64,000 bases of DNA from NCBI RefSeq assembly GCF_015500095.1, contig NZ_CP062983.1, positions 1,302,001 through 1,366,000 on the forward strand, read 5' to 3'. A program made the position numbers and the translations under genes. Each line of letters starts with the position of its first letter. Position 1 is the first letter of the stretch. This document shows, piece by piece, positions 34,601 through 43,757 of this stretch. Source of the stretch: Phototrophicus methaneseepsis (GTDB taxonomy: Bacteria > Chloroflexota > Anaerolineae > Aggregatilineales > Phototrophicaceae). A model generated the notes under the pieces. It was given only the letters and a program-made list of their open reading frames with translations, was not told the origin of the DNA and did no database searches.

Positions 34601-34846
34601 GAGAAACATCCTCTCATTGATGTCGCAAAGATGTAGCAAAAATAGGTAATTTATATCTACACCCTAACATACAAAAGTAACTGCTAAATGAGTGCCGCAC
34701 CAACGAAACGTAGGCGATAGAAGCCCTATACTAGCCTGTTACTCATCCAATCACGCATTAGGCGTTAGCGTGAACGGGCAAAGAACAGCGTGCCATGCCT
34801 AGCACCGGTTTCAGCTTTGGCAACTATCAACACAATCTAGGCAGTA

Positions 34847-34877
34847 AAAAGGCCCCTGCTGCAATGAGGGGCCTTTT
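34847..34877. terminator. Terminator of META gene
   Basis: AAAAGGCCCCT (34847-34857) pairs with AGGGGCCTTTT (34867-34877), perfect 11-bp stem, 9-base loop, 10 bases after the META gene stop. Confidence 0.85.
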
Positions 34878-34887
34878 AGCGTATCAG

Positions 34888-36078
34888 TTATATAGATTCA
34901 GCAACGGGTACAAAGTTCAACTGCAGCCCATCGCCATACCAGATCGTTAACTGGTCTTCAGCCACAGCATATTGTGTTGTTGCTTGCAGGGCGGATAAAT
35001 AATCCTGTTCCTGCTGTGTGATATCGGCATCGGCGCAGGCCATCAAGGTGCTGATGACTTCGCTAAAAGTGATCATGTCCCCGTCGATGCGGTACTGGCC
35101 GCCGTAGGAATTGCAGCCCCCATTACCACTTACCTGATTTTCCGATTGGAAGGCAATCGTCACCTGGCCCATCACGGTTGTTTCTTCTCCTGGAACCCCA
35201 TAGGAGGTTAACTGCCATTCTGTCCCCACAAGCTCATCCATAGCATCCCGCTCATAGTTCAATTGGCTGTCTTCTGTCCAGATGGTGAGCGTATCGCCTG
35301 CAATTTCGTAGCTCGTCGCGCCTTGCAGGGCAGCGAAGTAATCCTGCTCCTGCTGGGTGATGGCTTCGTCGGCGCAGGCCATCCGCGTGCTGACCACATC
35401 GCTAAAGCTCAGCGCGTTTTCTTCACCGAGCGTGTAAGTGGTGCTGTAAGTGTTGCAGCCACCATTGCCACCCGCCTGGTTTTCTTCCATAAAGCTCAGC
35501 GTAATGGTGCTGTCTTCGATGAGGGGCGTTTCTTCGCCTGCTGCACCCCAGGAGACAAGCACCCACTCGCTACCCTGCAAACCGGCTTGCTCAAAGATGA
35601 GCGAGGTTGCCTCACCATAGTGAATGATGAGTTGTTCATCTGTGATTTCATAGCTCATCGCGGATTGTAACGCTGATAAGTAGATGGATTCCTGCTGGGT
35701 GGCATCGTCATCAGCGCAGGCCATCATTGTGCTGATGATCTCGCTAATGGAGAGCGCGCCCTCCGAATCGGCTGTGTAATTCCCGCCGAAGCCATTACAC
35801 CCCCCATTGCCGCTGACAAATCCCTCTTCGTCGAAGGCCAACGTCAGGTTCGTTTCTTCAAGGACAGGTCGTTCGCCATCAACATCGCCAAAAGCGACGA
35901 GTTCCCACTGAGTACCAGCCAGAGACATACCCGGTGTTTCCATCGTACCCTCGGCTGGTTCTTCCATAGGGGCGTCCTCAGTTGGTGAGGGGGTTTCTGT
36001 CGTCTGGGCAAGTGCAGCAGGGATCATCATGGCAAGGACAAAGCACAATGCCAGGGTTAATAAGCTGAGTTTTCTCAC
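34888..36078 (-). CDS. Exported protein with three META/HslJ domains
   Basis: 396 residues from a GTG at 36078 preceded by GGAGAGAAG, which puts the signal peptide (RKLSLLTLALCFVLAMM) at the N terminus; an ATG at 36096 is the alternative. After a Thr/Pro/Glu linker come three copies of a META (HslJ-like) domain, each with GTQWEL/GSEWVL/GTEWQL, the GNGGCNxY/F loop and a T.MACAD segment (paired Cys, likely disulfide). HslJ-type domains occur in heat-shock and outer-membrane proteins. Role unknown; envelope location supported by the signal peptide. Confidence 0.82.
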   Translation of the reverse strand: MRKLSLLTLALCFVLAMMIPAALAQTTETPSPTEDAPMEEPAEGTMETPGMSLAGTQWELVAFGDVDGERPVLEETNLTLAFDEEGFVSGNGGCNGFGGNYTADSEGALSISEIISTMMACADDDATQQESIYLSALQSAMSYEITDEQLIIHYGEATSLIFEQAGLQGSEWVLVSWGAAGEETPLIEDSTITLSFMEENQAGGNGGCNTYSTTYTLGEENALSFSDVVSTRMACADEAITQQEQDYFAALQGATSYEIAGDTLTIWTEDSQLNYERDAMDELVGTEWQLTSYGVPGEETTVMGQVTIAFQSENQVSGNGGCNSYGGQYRIDGDMITFSEVISTLMACADADITQQEQDYLSALQATTQYAVAEDQLTIWYGDGLQLNFVPVAESI

Positions 36079-36302
36079 GGTTCTTCTCTCCGTCATAATG
36101 TCATTCATAGTGTCGTTTAAGCGTGCCCCTGTATGGGACCAACTATTGAAAAGACGACGAGAAAGCCAGAAATGTTCCCATGATGTCAGGTGAACTGTGA
36201 TGATTGCTATGTCAGGCTGCCTCATCCTTGTTCACCGTAAAAGACCAAGCTGAATAGCAGGTCATAGAAATGTGTGTAGCTGATAAATAGGCCCAAAAGG
36301 AC

Positions 36303-36327
36303 AAAAAACAGCCTCATTTGAGGCTGT
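36303..36327 (-). terminator. Terminator of MFS gene
   Basis: ACAGCCTCA (36308-36316) pairs with TGAGGCTGT (36319-36327); the minus strand then runs into TTTTTTG. Confidence 0.85.
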
Positions 36328-36358
36328 CCGTTTTGGCCTAACTGTAGGAGTTTCCTGG

Positions 36359-38434
36359 TTAGGATGCGGCTGTGCCGTATACCCTGGCATCTTCTTCGCG
36401 CGCCAGGCGTTTGCCTTCTTCGATATCGACGCGTGTAAGCAGATATGCCCCCAGTAAGAAGAAGATAATCAGGCTGAGGATGGCCGGACGGCTGTTATTA
36501 AATAGCAGCGCTGCCCCGGCGAAGATGCCGGAGCCAATGACAGAAGCACCTTTGCTCAGGATGCTATATAGACCAAAGAATTCGCCGCTTTTGGATGAGG
36601 GCGAGAGCGCTGCGTATAAGCTGCGGCCCAATGCCTGACTACCACCCTGCACGGTTGCGACCATCCAGGCCAGGAACCAGAATTCAATCGTGCTGTTGAG
36701 GAAGAAGCCCCAGGCGGAGATGATGCAGTACATGGCAATAGCCAGCAGAATGCTGTTGCGCGTATCCATCCGTTCCGCAAGTGGCTTGAACATGCCGCCG
36801 AACAGGGCCGCAAACACCACGCCGATCAGTTCCACGGCAATCAGAATGCCGATGATCGCTGGCAGGCTGTTGACGCGCACAGGAGGTTGCACTTCCAGGC
36901 GGGCGATACTAGCGACGCTGCCGCTGCTTTCCGCGTTTGTCTGGGCCATATTCACCAGCGTAACCACATGCTCGCCGGCTTCCGGCAGTTCAATCGTGGT
37001 GATTTCGTTATAGCGCAGCGTTTCGTTGTACATATCAACGACGACAGGTGTGATCACAGTGCCTGCGTCGGTTTCTTCAATGTCTTCCAGCGCTTCACCA
37101 TCAACCAGCACCGCCAATTGGCCCCGATCTGGTCCGACGTCATGCGTAATAGTGAGCTGCTTGCCATTTATCGGGAAGTCATAACGAGCTTCTGTCGTGT
37201 CGGTGCGGATGTAATCGACATCTTCTGGCGTGCCTGCTACCGCTGCCAGGAAGCCATCTCCGGCTTGTTCTTCGCCTGTGATGATGATCTGTTCCCAGGC
37301 ACCATCTGCTTGCAAAGCATCTGAGCCGACGCTGTAGACGCCTTCACCATAATAATCGGCTGTGGTTTCGTAAGGGGCGGGTTGCTGGCCCGTGATGTCG
37401 ATAGGTAGGACCTGTGCCGCGATAATGGCAACCAACGGCAGCATCACCATATTGAACATGATGTACGCCAGATATTGATGGCGGCGCTTATCGTTGCGTG
37501 CAGGCAAGCGGCCAAAGATGAGGGTGAAGGGCACGCCGACGAATTGCACAAGCAGCAGCGCCAGCACGAGTTCTAGCGTGCCAAAACGTAGTTCGGCTCC
37601 GTAGATGACGGCCAGCCCGATAATCGTATTGATTGGATCGGTATAGACCAGGAAGGCGATTAGATATTTAAAGAGTTCGCGATACTGCCGCAGATCGCGG
37701 AAGGTCTGGATGAGCCGCCGGAATGAGACGTTAAACAGGCTTTCGCCAGGTTGCAGCCGTTCCGTTGCAGAGCGTGGCTCCGGCACAGTGCGCAGGATCG
37801 GAATCGTGAAGATGCCCCACCAGATACCGACGCTCAAGAACGATAGCCGTATGCCTGCGTTTTCAAACACTGAATCAGGGATGAATAAGAACATCACCAC
37901 GTTAATCGCCAGCAAAATACCGCCGCCCAGGTATCCTAGCGCGAACCCACGCGCAGAGACGCTGTCTTGTTCATCATCACGGGCGACGTGGGGCAGCAGC
38001 GCGTCATAGAATACATTCGCCCCAGCGAACCCCGTCCGGCCGATGACCATCAGCACAGAAGCCAGAAACCAATCGCCTGTGCTGACTAGCACCAACAACC
38101 CCGTCCCGATGATGCCTATCAGGGCGAACCCGGCCAGGAAACGCTTTTTACCGCGCATCACATCGGAGATTGTGCCCAGGATAGGCGAGAGAATGGCGAC
38201 GATGAAAACGGAGAGGCTGAGTGTCAGGCTCCAATAGGCGGTTGCGGTGGCCTCCGAGGGGAGGGACGCGCCTGCCACTGAACTGTAATAAGCGGGCAGG
38301 AAGGCCGCCATAATCGTTGTGGCGAAGGCGCTGTTAGCCCAGTCATACATCACCCAGGCGCGGATGCGGCGGCGACGGGTGGTTTCGTCAACGTGAATAT
38401 TTGGGTCACTCGGAATTGCACCAGCAGTTGCCAT
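36359..38434 (-). CDS. UMF1-type MFS transporter with inserted beta domain
   Basis: A 691-residue major facilitator of the UMF1/Atg22-like group: AWVMYDWANSAFATTIMAAF opens the first helix, and GGILLAINVVMFLF and QALGRSLYAALSPSSKSGE are typical. About twelve membrane helices are split by an insertion of ~170 residues (about 346-518) lying between helices 8 and 9 and rich in beta strands. Its end, VDMYNETLRYNEITTIELPE then GEHVVTLVNMAQ, resembles galactose-binding/CBM-like modules. Ordinary family members are ~430 residues. AGGAG precedes the ATG. Substrate unknown; the insert may be a substrate-capturing domain. Confidence 0.85.
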   Translation of the reverse strand: MATAGAIPSDPNIHVDETTRRRRIRAWVMYDWANSAFATTIMAAFLPAYYSSVAGASLPSEATATAYWSLTLSLSVFIVAILSPILGTISDVMRGKKRFLAGFALIGIIGTGLLVLVSTGDWFLASVLMVIGRTGFAGANVFYDALLPHVARDDEQDSVSARGFALGYLGGGILLAINVVMFLFIPDSVFENAGIRLSFLSVGIWWGIFTIPILRTVPEPRSATERLQPGESLFNVSFRRLIQTFRDLRQYRELFKYLIAFLVYTDPINTIIGLAVIYGAELRFGTLELVLALLLVQFVGVPFTLIFGRLPARNDKRRHQYLAYIMFNMVMLPLVAIIAAQVLPIDITGQQPAPYETTADYYGEGVYSVGSDALQADGAWEQIIITGEEQAGDGFLAAVAGTPEDVDYIRTDTTEARYDFPINGKQLTITHDVGPDRGQLAVLVDGEALEDIEETDAGTVITPVVVDMYNETLRYNEITTIELPEAGEHVVTLVNMAQTNAESSGSVASIARLEVQPPVRVNSLPAIIGILIAVELIGVVFAALFGGMFKPLAERMDTRNSILLAIAMYCIISAWGFFLNSTIEFWFLAWMVATVQGGSQALGRSLYAALSPSSKSGEFFGLYSILSKGASVIGSGIFAGAALLFNNSRPAILSLIIFFLLGAYLLTRVDIEEGKRLAREEDARVYGTAAS

Positions 38435-38542
38435 GCCAGTTTGCTCCTGGGAATAGGGTATATAAGTAAGGCTGCGGCGTAGTTATACCCTGTTTTTGTT
38501 AAATGTCGTTAAAGTTCTCCTCACGATGCGGCCAAACAAATC

Positions 38543-38568
38543 AAAAAGACGGCTCAAACCGTCTTTTT
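38543..38568. terminator. Terminator of HEAT-repeat gene
   Basis: AAAAAGACGG (38543-38552) pairs with CCGTCTTTTT (38559-38568) with a 6-base loop; symmetric, works in both directions. Confidence 0.9.
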
Positions 38569-38629
38569 AAGTGACACAAGTATGGAGCTTTGGCTAGCCA
38601 AAGCGAATGAGCTTTTGCAGTGAATGAAC

Positions 38630-39247
38630 TCAGGAAGCAAGTTGCTCTAGTGCCGCCTCCGCGTGTTCACGGACGTGATGGTTCGGGTCTTGTACGAAGC
38701 GCTGGATGAGCTTGATGCTGCCTGTTGAGCCAATCGCCCCCAGGGCGTCAATCGCTGTATAACGGACCACATGCGATTCGGTTGTTTCTAATAGGCGAGA
38801 GAGCGGCATGAGCGCCTCTTCAGATGCAATCATCCCCAGCGCCTTCGCCACCCATATGATGACGGATTCGTCGTCAGCTTCTGCCAGTGCATTGGCAAGA
38901 ATGCATATGGCTTCCTGCCCTCCCACATGCCCCAGGCACTCAATAGCCGCTACACGCTGCAAATGATTGCCATGGTTCACAAAGTATTTGAGCTGTGGCA
39001 CGGCCCGTGTATCCGCAACCATCGCCAGAATACATAAAATAGACCAGACTTTTCGATCCGAAATGGTCTGTTCTGTATTCGCCTCGGTCACACAAGATAA
39101 CTCCTTAAGGAGTGCTCCCTGGGCTTCTATGCCAATCTCGATTAAATCTTCCTTCGCTTGATGTTGGACCATACGATCTGGACTATCAAGCAGGGCAACA
39201 AGTTCTTCAATCGCTTGTCCTGGTTCTGACAATTGTGACAATTTCAT
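38630..39247 (-). CDS. HEAT-repeat protein
   Basis: A 205-residue helical-repeat protein. Five HEAT/PBS-lyase-like repeats are visible: SPDRMVQHQAKEDLIEIG, GNHLQRVAAIECLGHVG, DDESVIIWVAKALGMIA, ESHVVRYTAIDALGAIG, DPNHHVREHAEAALEQLA. Such proteins are scaffolds or bilin-lyase relatives. Start at 39247 follows AGGAG closely. It lies 79 bases after the uncharacterised gene at 39327-39884. Confidence 0.82.
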   Translation of the reverse strand: MKLSQLSEPGQAIEELVALLDSPDRMVQHQAKEDLIEIGIEAQGALLKELSCVTEANTEQTISDRKVWSILCILAMVADTRAVPQLKYFVNHGNHLQRVAAIECLGHVGGQEAICILANALAEADDESVIIWVAKALGMIASEEALMPLSRLLETTESHVVRYTAIDALGAIGSTGSIKLIQRFVQDPNHHVREHAEAALEQLAS

Positions 39248-39326
39248 CACTCCTATATACCGGGCTGAATACACGCCAGCGTGTTGCACCGCTTTGGTGT
39301 TGTGAGTATCTTGTTTCCCGGTGTGT

Positions 39327-39884
39327 TTACAGTAAACAAGTAATGGCGAAGCGAACGGCAATACCCTTCGTGAGATTTTCCGGTTCAAATGGTTGCCCTA
39401 AGAGGTGTATTCCTGGGGTCCGGATTATCATTTCAACATCCATAGGCGGAACGGGCTTCCACCATTGCGCTTCGTATATACCGGCGTCGAGTGTCTTTAG
39501 ATGGTCAGGCACAGCAGGCGCTAGCAGGCCCCATACACGCGCGTACATATCACCCGGCAGGTCGGCAGTAAGTTGCTGGCCGGATTGAACGAATATGTCG
39601 CTGATGATGGGGTACCGGGCATTACGTCGATAGGTAAATGCGTTGTAGCCCAGCACTTCTGCAATTCTCGCACGAATAACCAGCTTTTCAAGCATGTCTA
39701 CCCGCATAGCAGTCGGTGAATCCTTCAAATAACGGGATAGGCTCAGAACATCGTTTAACAAGTTCCCTTGCGTAGATGTTGTGGCATGAGGTGTTGGCTG
39801 GAGGCCTTGAATTTCGTCTTGGAGCGCGCAAATGGCGTTCACTTCACTATCAGGATACATAGAATTGTGAGCTGGTTGCAGCAT
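39327..39884 (-). CDS. Hypothetical protein
   Basis: A 185-residue soluble protein of unknown family. A helical N-terminal half (LLNDVLSLSRYLKDSPTAMR, EKLVIRARIAEVLGYNAFTY) precedes a beta-rich half with DMYARVWGLLAPAVPDHLKT and EMIIRTPGIHLLGQPFEPEN. GGAG stands 9 bases before the ATG. Adjacent to the HEAT-repeat gene on the same strand and possibly in its operon. No function proposed. Confidence 0.65.
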   Translation of the reverse strand: MLQPAHNSMYPDSEVNAICALQDEIQGLQPTPHATTSTQGNLLNDVLSLSRYLKDSPTAMRVDMLEKLVIRARIAEVLGYNAFTYRRNARYPIISDIFVQSGQQLTADLPGDMYARVWGLLAPAVPDHLKTLDAGIYEAQWWKPVPPMDVEMIIRTPGIHLLGQPFEPENLTKGIAVRFAITCLL

Positions 39885-40148
39885 CAGGACTCTCTCCAGG
39901 GACGATTGTCACCCTTTTCATCATACGTCATGCTTTTTTTATTGAAAAAGGGTTAAGCGGTAAGAAATATTAGCAAACTCATGAATTTAGTGTACACCGA
40001 TATTGCGTGAACATTCCTTAACATTACAGGTACGTAAGTACCAATTTGTTCGGTTAAAAACAGGAAAAAGAAGCAAATATAGGCGATAAATGAGACTAAA
40101 GGGGTTGTATTACTATTGTTATTACGAAAAAGTTGAGGTAAAAGGTTT

Positions 40149-40805
40149 TTAAAAAGGGATTTCCCCTAAAGTTTGGACCCATACATGGGGAGAAGTTTCA
40201 TACAAACTGCGGAAGCGCTGCTCGCGATCAACCAGGAAACAAGGCAGGCCAATTGCTGTCGCAAAAGCCCCATCCGACCACGGATCGTCCCCAACGACGA
40301 AAGACTGCCCGACATCAATATCCTCAAACTGGTTTTGTAGATGCGTCCAGATCGTCGTGCTGGGCTTGGGCAAAATGACGCCCTCTTTATCCGGCGTGAT
40401 CACCGCCTGCACAACAGCCGTCAGGCCCAGGCCAGGGGCATCGTGGGCAGCATGTGGATTGTTGGAGATGATGCAGATCGCAATATCGGCCTTGAGCAGT
40501 CGCTCTAAAAACGGCATCGCATCCTCATACAGGATAGGCTGATAAGACGTTTGGATTTCATTGAAGATCGTCTTCAGGATATGCGGCGGCCATGTCATCT
40601 CTTTGAACAAATTCAGGCCGATTTCTTCCAATGCATAAGATTGATTCGATGCTTCAATCGCCTTGAGGAGTTCCTGATTGAATTGCTCTGCGTCAAAGAC
40701 GATGTCATGCTCTTTGAGCAGCGCTGGCAAGATGCTGCTCAGGACCCAGCTTTGCACGCCCATAACCAGGGTATCGTCAAAATCAATGAAGCAGTAGCGT
40801 TTCAC
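40149..40805 (-). CDS. HAD-superfamily hydrolase
   Basis: A 218-residue haloacid dehalogenase-type phosphatase. Motif I is CFIDFDDTL (nucleophile Asp), motif II ICIISNN, motif III ILPKPSTTIW and motif IV VVGDDPWSDG, with a helical cap between motifs I and II. GTG start with AAGGGA upstream. It is the last gene of the putative diterpenoid operon (41-bp gap from the Rv3378c-like gene). A phosphatase acting on a prenyl (di)phosphate would suit the location, but HAD enzymes are too varied to say. Confidence 0.85.
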   Translation of the reverse strand: MKRYCFIDFDDTLVMGVQSWVLSSILPALLKEHDIVFDAEQFNQELLKAIEASNQSYALEEIGLNLFKEMTWPPHILKTIFNEIQTSYQPILYEDAMPFLERLLKADIAICIISNNPHAAHDAPGLGLTAVVQAVITPDKEGVILPKPSTTIWTHLQNQFEDIDVGQSFVVGDDPWSDGAFATAIGLPCFLVDREQRFRSLYETSPHVWVQTLGEIPF

Positions 40806-40846
40806 ACATTTTCCCTTCGTTCGGGGTTATGGCGGGTTTGCCGCTT

Positions 40847-41824
40847 TTAATCGTCTGTAGCATCCGGGACGCCCAGCATACCAAGCGTCGTCGAAGGGTC
40901 CTGGCTCAGGCGATGATACAGGTCGTATTCTGCCTGGGCTTGCTCACGGGTGTATTGTCCCGCGTAATCGGCGGAATTAGCTTCGCGCGGTTTTTGACCA
41001 AATGCCACATCTTCAACGATCGCTTTAAAGGTTTCATGCGTCATGAACAGCGACGGATAGGGCACAAAAAACATGCGGAACGGCCCGCCGCTCAGCAGGG
41101 CAATGGGCAACCGTGAGCGCAGCTTAATATCGCCATCGCGGTTTGAGGCGATATAAAAATGGGGCCGCGGGATCTCACAGCCGAACAGCCCACGAGCATA
41201 ATGGGCATACAGCATATCGTCGATGGCATCCAGGTCTGTTGTCTCCTGGATGCGTTCTGCAAGGGCTTGTACGTCTGGGCTCGGTGCGTCTTGATGGAGC
41301 TGCCAGATTGAAAACAGGGGGATAGGCGCAACTTCCCACAATATTTTGCGGCGCTGCGGCGCATACGACCAGTTATCCTGGAATGTTTGAAGATCAACCC
41401 CTAGCTGATGAGAGGGCGTGCCTTCAGCAGTATGAATCAGCGTATCGATCCCGATGAAGTAGGGGTCTATTTCTTCCGCGTGATAATAGGCTCGTGATTC
41501 TTCATCAACTAAATCCAGCGTGGAACGCGCTGCAAAGGCCGCGTATTGTGGCCCTCTGTCTGTGAACATCTGCTGTGCCAGGATCGGCACAATAATATTT
41601 TGCCCACCCAACGCGAAGAAGGAACGAATCAAACGAAAATATTGTTCCTTGGAGTATTGGCGGTACGCTTCGGCATCCATCTTGCCAGGGTTATCTGCGG
41701 CACGCTGCTCCTGGAGAATATAACCTGTGCGTGTGCCACCCACGGCAATAATGCCTGTAAGCCCTTCCGGGAAGCGTTCACGAATCCGCTCCCGGAAAGC
41801 CTTATCGATTGTTGTGTCGGTCAT
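40847..41824 (-). CDS. Rv3378c-like diterpene synthase/prenyl-diphosphate-processing enzyme
   Basis: A 325-residue protein that aligns along its length with Mycobacterium Rv3378c (tuberculosinol/isotuberculosinol synthase, a cis-prenyltransferase fold) as I recall it: SKEQYFRLIRSFFALGGQNI, IVPILAQQMFTDRGPQYAAF, LPIALLSGGPFRMFFVPYP and FMTHETFKAIVEDVAF are in register with matching Rv3378c segments. Herpetosiphon Haur_2146 (kolavelool synthase) belongs to the same family. The Rv3378c DGTRR segment, with an Asp reported as important, reads GGTRT here (29-33). Predicted to convert a class II cyclase product (bicyclic diphosphate) to an alcohol, but the changed residue makes activity uncertain. 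Confidence 0.78.
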   Translation of the reverse strand: MTDTTIDKAFRERIRERFPEGLTGIIAVGGTRTGYILQEQRAADNPGKMDAEAYRQYSKEQYFRLIRSFFALGGQNIIVPILAQQMFTDRGPQYAAFAARSTLDLVDEESRAYYHAEEIDPYFIGIDTLIHTAEGTPSHQLGVDLQTFQDNWSYAPQRRKILWEVAPIPLFSIWQLHQDAPSPDVQALAERIQETTDLDAIDDMLYAHYARGLFGCEIPRPHFYIASNRDGDIKLRSRLPIALLSGGPFRMFFVPYPSLFMTHETFKAIVEDVAFGQKPREANSADYAGQYTREQAQAEYDLYHRLSQDPSTTLGMLGVPDATDD

Positions 41825-41863
41825 AATCGCATAATCACAATGCTGGCTGAGATGAGTAATTGG

Positions 41864-42247
41864 CTACTGTGTGACGATCTCCATGATCTCATCGACGAAG
41901 GTCACGACGTTGATAGGTTTGCGTAAATGCCCGTTAAAGCCAGCCGCCAGGATGCGACGTTTGTCTTCTTCCATCGCGTGGGCCGTGACTGCAATCGCGG
42001 GAATATTCTGCCATACGTCTTTTTCTCGCACTTTATCCAGCAGCTCAAACCCAGACATCTCTGGCATTTGGATATCAATGAGCATAACGGTTGGCTGCTG
42101 GCCTTCTTTGAGAAGCTGCAAGCACTTCTCACCAGATTCAGCCAGACGCACAGTGGCCCCATAATGCTCTAGTACAAGCTCAGCAACACCCAGGTTACTT
42201 GGCTCGTCATCGACGATAATAACGTCCCAGTTAGAAATATCTTCCAT
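41864..42247 (-). CDS. Single-domain response regulator
   Basis: A 127-residue receiver domain with no output domain. Acidic pocket VDDEPSN, phospho-acceptor Asp in LIDIQMPEMSG, Thr in AVTAHAM and Lys in LRKPINV are all present. It lies between the histidine kinase (70 bases upstream) and the Rv3378c-like gene (39 bases downstream), so it is probably a phosphotransfer partner of the kinase. Two in-frame ATGs lie up to six codons upstream; GAGG supports 42247 at a long spacing. Likely role: relay or protein-protein switch. Confidence 0.88.
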   Translation of the reverse strand: MEDISNWDVIIVDDEPSNLGVAELVLEHYGATVRLAESGEKCLQLLKEGQQPTVMLIDIQMPEMSGFELLDKVREKDVWQNIPAIAVTAHAMEEDKRRILAAGFNGHLRKPINVVTFVDEIMEIVTQ

Positions 42248-42317
42248 AAACGAAATCATCCTCATGATTGATCGGCCGGTGGTACGAATCTCGTTGAGTT
42301 CGCTTATTGGACTTGCG

Positions 42318-43757
42318 TCAGGATGGGTTCGGCATCAGGAGTGGGAACATCAGTGTAAACTGAGACCCTTCTCCTAGTGATGATTCGACCATGATTTGAC
42401 CTCCAAGCTTCTCTGTCAGGCGTTTTGTGATAGAGAGGCCAAGTCCTGTTCCTTTATACTTGCGAGTTGCGCTGCCATCAACCTGTTTAAAAGGTTCGAA
42501 GATTTCTTCTAATTTATCTTTAGGGATACCAACGCCTGTATCCGTGACAACTACTTGCCACTGATTCGCGGCCTGGCGATCAACATCGACTGTGACGCTG
42601 CCCGTTTCCGTAAACTTGATCGCATTACTCACCAGATTGGTGATGATCTGCTGTAACTTGCCCTCATCAAACAAAATCATCTCTGGCAGTGTGTCATCAA
42701 TATTTAAAACCAGGGAAATCGCTTTTTGGTTAGCTAAAGCATCCAGGCTTGTAATCGTCTTTTTGATCGTCGGGCGCAGGGACATCGGTTCCATATAAGC
42801 TTCAATAGAGCCGGATTCAATCTTGGATAGATCGAGAATATCGTTAATCAGGCTCAGTAAACGGTGCCCATTATGCTGGATATACCCCAGAATCTCTGTT
42901 TGCCTGTCTGTGAAGTTACCCACCATCCCGGCGATCATCGCTTCATCATAACCAATAATCGCATTAAGGGGGGTACGCAGTTCGTGGCTCATATTAGCAA
43001 GGAATTGTGTCTTGGCAATATCTGCGGCCTCTGCATCGCGCTGAGCTTTCTCCGCCTTCTTACGAGCTTCTTCAGCCTGCACGCGCGCTGCTTCTGTCTG
43101 CCTTACGGCCGTGCTCAATTCTTCCAGACGTCCATCAAATTCTACGCGCATTTGCCTAAGCAACAAGGCCTCAAATAAGAGCAGCAGCGTGATTGAGATC
43201 GTGGTTGCAACCATATCTAGTTGAAGCGTTGTTTGAACCGACGTATCTAAAGGCAGAACAAACTGAGTGATAAAAAATATTAAACTAGCGACCAAGCTTA
43301 GTGGGATAATACGATTGCGAGGTAAAACTAGTGCGGCTGTCAGAGGGGTAAACATAAATATAGGGCCGCCATAGACAGCAACGCTCATCGACTGCATTTC
43401 ACGCGTTAAGAGAATGACATAGCCACCACAGATTGCAACTGTAATCGCTAGGGAATAACCAGCTAGTAAAATGTGTTGTCTTGAGGCGGTATAAAACGAA
43501 AACAGGAGGCCACTTAAAGCGATAAGATTTAAAACTGGAAAGGAAACGGGCGACCAAGGATCTTTATAAATAAAAATAGCTAAGTACATGCTATAAAGAC
43601 CCAGGATAACAAGGATACCTGTGGCCGCTCGGATAATGCGCTCACGAAATGCGATATCTCTATCAAGTGAGCGGGGTGTTAACCACCATGTAATAGGATT
43701 TTTAATTGATGACTTTAACTGCTCCGGAAGATTAATGGGCTCCAATTTGCTCACCAT
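42318..43757 (-). CDS. Membrane histidine kinase
   Basis: A 479-residue sensor kinase. Residues ~40-200 carry about six membrane helices forming a membrane-embedded sensor, then a coiled coil (EAARVQAEEARKKAEKAQRD), H-box FLANMSHELRTPLNAIIGY, N-box IITNLVSNAIKFT, G1 VTDTGVGIPKDKLEEIF and G2 KGTGLGLSITKRL. The kinase core is intact. The ATG at 43757 lies inside the cyclase gene (26-bp overlap), implying coupled translation. The response regulator follows it. A sensor for membrane or terpenoid state is inferred from the context. Confidence 0.88.
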   Translation of the reverse strand: MVSKLEPINLPEQLKSSIKNPITWWLTPRSLDRDIAFRERIIRAATGILVILGLYSMYLAIFIYKDPWSPVSFPVLNLIALSGLLFSFYTASRQHILLAGYSLAITVAICGGYVILLTREMQSMSVAVYGGPIFMFTPLTAALVLPRNRIIPLSLVASLIFFITQFVLPLDTSVQTTLQLDMVATTISITLLLLFEALLLRQMRVEFDGRLEELSTAVRQTEAARVQAEEARKKAEKAQRDAEAADIAKTQFLANMSHELRTPLNAIIGYDEAMIAGMVGNFTDRQTEILGYIQHNGHRLLSLINDILDLSKIESGSIEAYMEPMSLRPTIKKTITSLDALANQKAISLVLNIDDTLPEMILFDEGKLQQIITNLVSNAIKFTETGSVTVDVDRQAANQWQVVVTDTGVGIPKDKLEEIFEPFKQVDGSATRKYKGTGLGLSITKRLTEKLGGQIMVESSLGEGSQFTLMFPLLMPNPS

